5,583 nucleotides of DNA, from assembly GCA_947447095.1 (NCBI GenBank), contig CANFIL010000089.1, positions 1-5,583 of the forward strand, in the 5' to 3' direction. The stretch is from Actinomycetota bacterium (GTDB lineage: Bacteria > Actinomycetota > Actinomycetes > S36-B12 > UBA5976). Positions within the stretch are counted from its first letter, which is position 1. Each line of letters starts with the position of its first letter. The translations under genes and the position numbers were made by a program. This document shows, piece by piece, positions 5,163 to 5,583 of the stretch. Under the pieces are notes generated by a model. It was not told where the DNA came from. It made no database searches and worked only from the letters and a program-made list of their open reading frames with translations.

Positions 5163-5583
5163 ATGGCACTTTACGCACTCGGCGATAAACAACCTTCCAT
5201 TCATCCACGTGCATTCGTGCATCCAGATGCTGTTCTTATTGGGGATGTGACAGTAGGCGAGTATGCCTCGATTTGGCCAACTGCAGTCTTGCGTGCAGAT
5301 TCCAACCGCATCGTGATCGGTGACCGCACTTCCATTCAGGATGGAGCAGTTATCCACTGCACAGCTGAATTGCCAACTCTGATCGGTTCTGATTGCACTG
5401 TTGGCCATAATGCGCATCTGGAAGGCTGCACAGTCAAGGACGGTGCTCTCATCGGCTCAGGCAGCTTGGTTCTTCACGAAGTTGTCGTCGAGTCTCATGC
5501 TCTGGTCGCGGCTGGCGCTGTCTGCACTACGGGTTTACACGTTCCGGAATACGCCCTTGCCGTTGGTGTACCAGCGCGAATCA
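5163..5583 (+). CDS. Gamma carbonic anhydrase family protein (left-handed beta-helix), C-terminus cut by window
   Basis: This is a hexapeptide-repeat, left-handed beta-helix protein of the gamma-CA/YrdA/PaaY family. Proven members form trimers that hydrate CO2 with a metal held by three histidines, while many others have uncertain activity. The window shows 140 residues of a family norm near 170-180. Recognisable parts are the helix start IHPRAFVHPDAVLIGD (13-28), SIWPTAVLRAD (36-46) with Arg44 and Asp46, SIQDGAVIHC (57-66) with Gln59, Asp60 and the first ligand-type His65, VGHNAHLEGC (80-89) with His82, then GALIGSGSLVL and the late motif VGVPARI (134-140). The third ligand, normally His five residues after His82, is Glu87; His85 stands three residues after. 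The ATG at 5163 has a good AGGAG and directly follows the phosphatase stop. The family call is firm, but carbonic anhydrase activity is not. Confidence 0.87.
   Translation, partial: MALYALGDKQPSIHPRAFVHPDAVLIGDVTVGEYASIWPTAVLRADSNRIVIGDRTSIQDGAVIHCTAELPTLIGSDCTVGHNAHLEGCTVKDGALIGSGSLVLHEVVVESHALVAAGAVCTTGLHVPEYALAVGVPARI

Overview
The window is a compact piece of an actinobacterial chromosome. The best taxonomic evidence is the minus-strand gene 3434-4222, which encodes SepH (DUF3071), a cell-division protein known from Actinomycetota. The topoisomerase subunit next to it also has actinobacterial ParC-type motifs. G+C looks close to one half by eye, below that of Streptomyces or Mycobacterium, so a small-genome aquatic actinobacterium is plausible, but that is inference. 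About 96% of the window is coding. I see no RNA gene, mobile element, CRISPR array or convincing factor-independent terminator.

The minus strand, in transcription order, carries sepH (4222 to 3434), a topoisomerase IV subunit A gene parC (3399 to 967), and a type-2 ferredoxin-NADP reductase (909 to beyond the window start). The gaps are 34 and 57 bases, so one transcription unit is possible. The plus strand carries an inositol-monophosphatase-family phosphatase (4336-5160), followed two bases later by a gamma-class carbonic anhydrase family protein (5163 to beyond the window end). A 113-base intergenic region (4223-4335) separates the two divergent units and must hold promoters for both.

The outstanding observation is in parC. 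Its 810-codon frame is intact and recognisable from end to end, but codon 138 (2986-2988) is a TAG stop. It falls 15 codons after the catalytic tyrosine, and the frame does not shift. As written, the gene gives an N-terminal piece of 137 residues and a separate stretch of 672 codons with no start at its head. A recent nonsense mutation or a single-base sequence error explains this best; readthrough is possible but unsupported.

Smaller points are a perfect 8-bp inverted repeat in the divergent promoter region, a 7-bp inverted repeat that ties the sepH stop codon to the parC ribosome-binding site, a small hairpin directly before the reductase start, and a gamma carbonic anhydrase whose third canonical metal-binding histidine is glutamate. 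No novel defence, mobile or regulatory system is visible; these are housekeeping genes.
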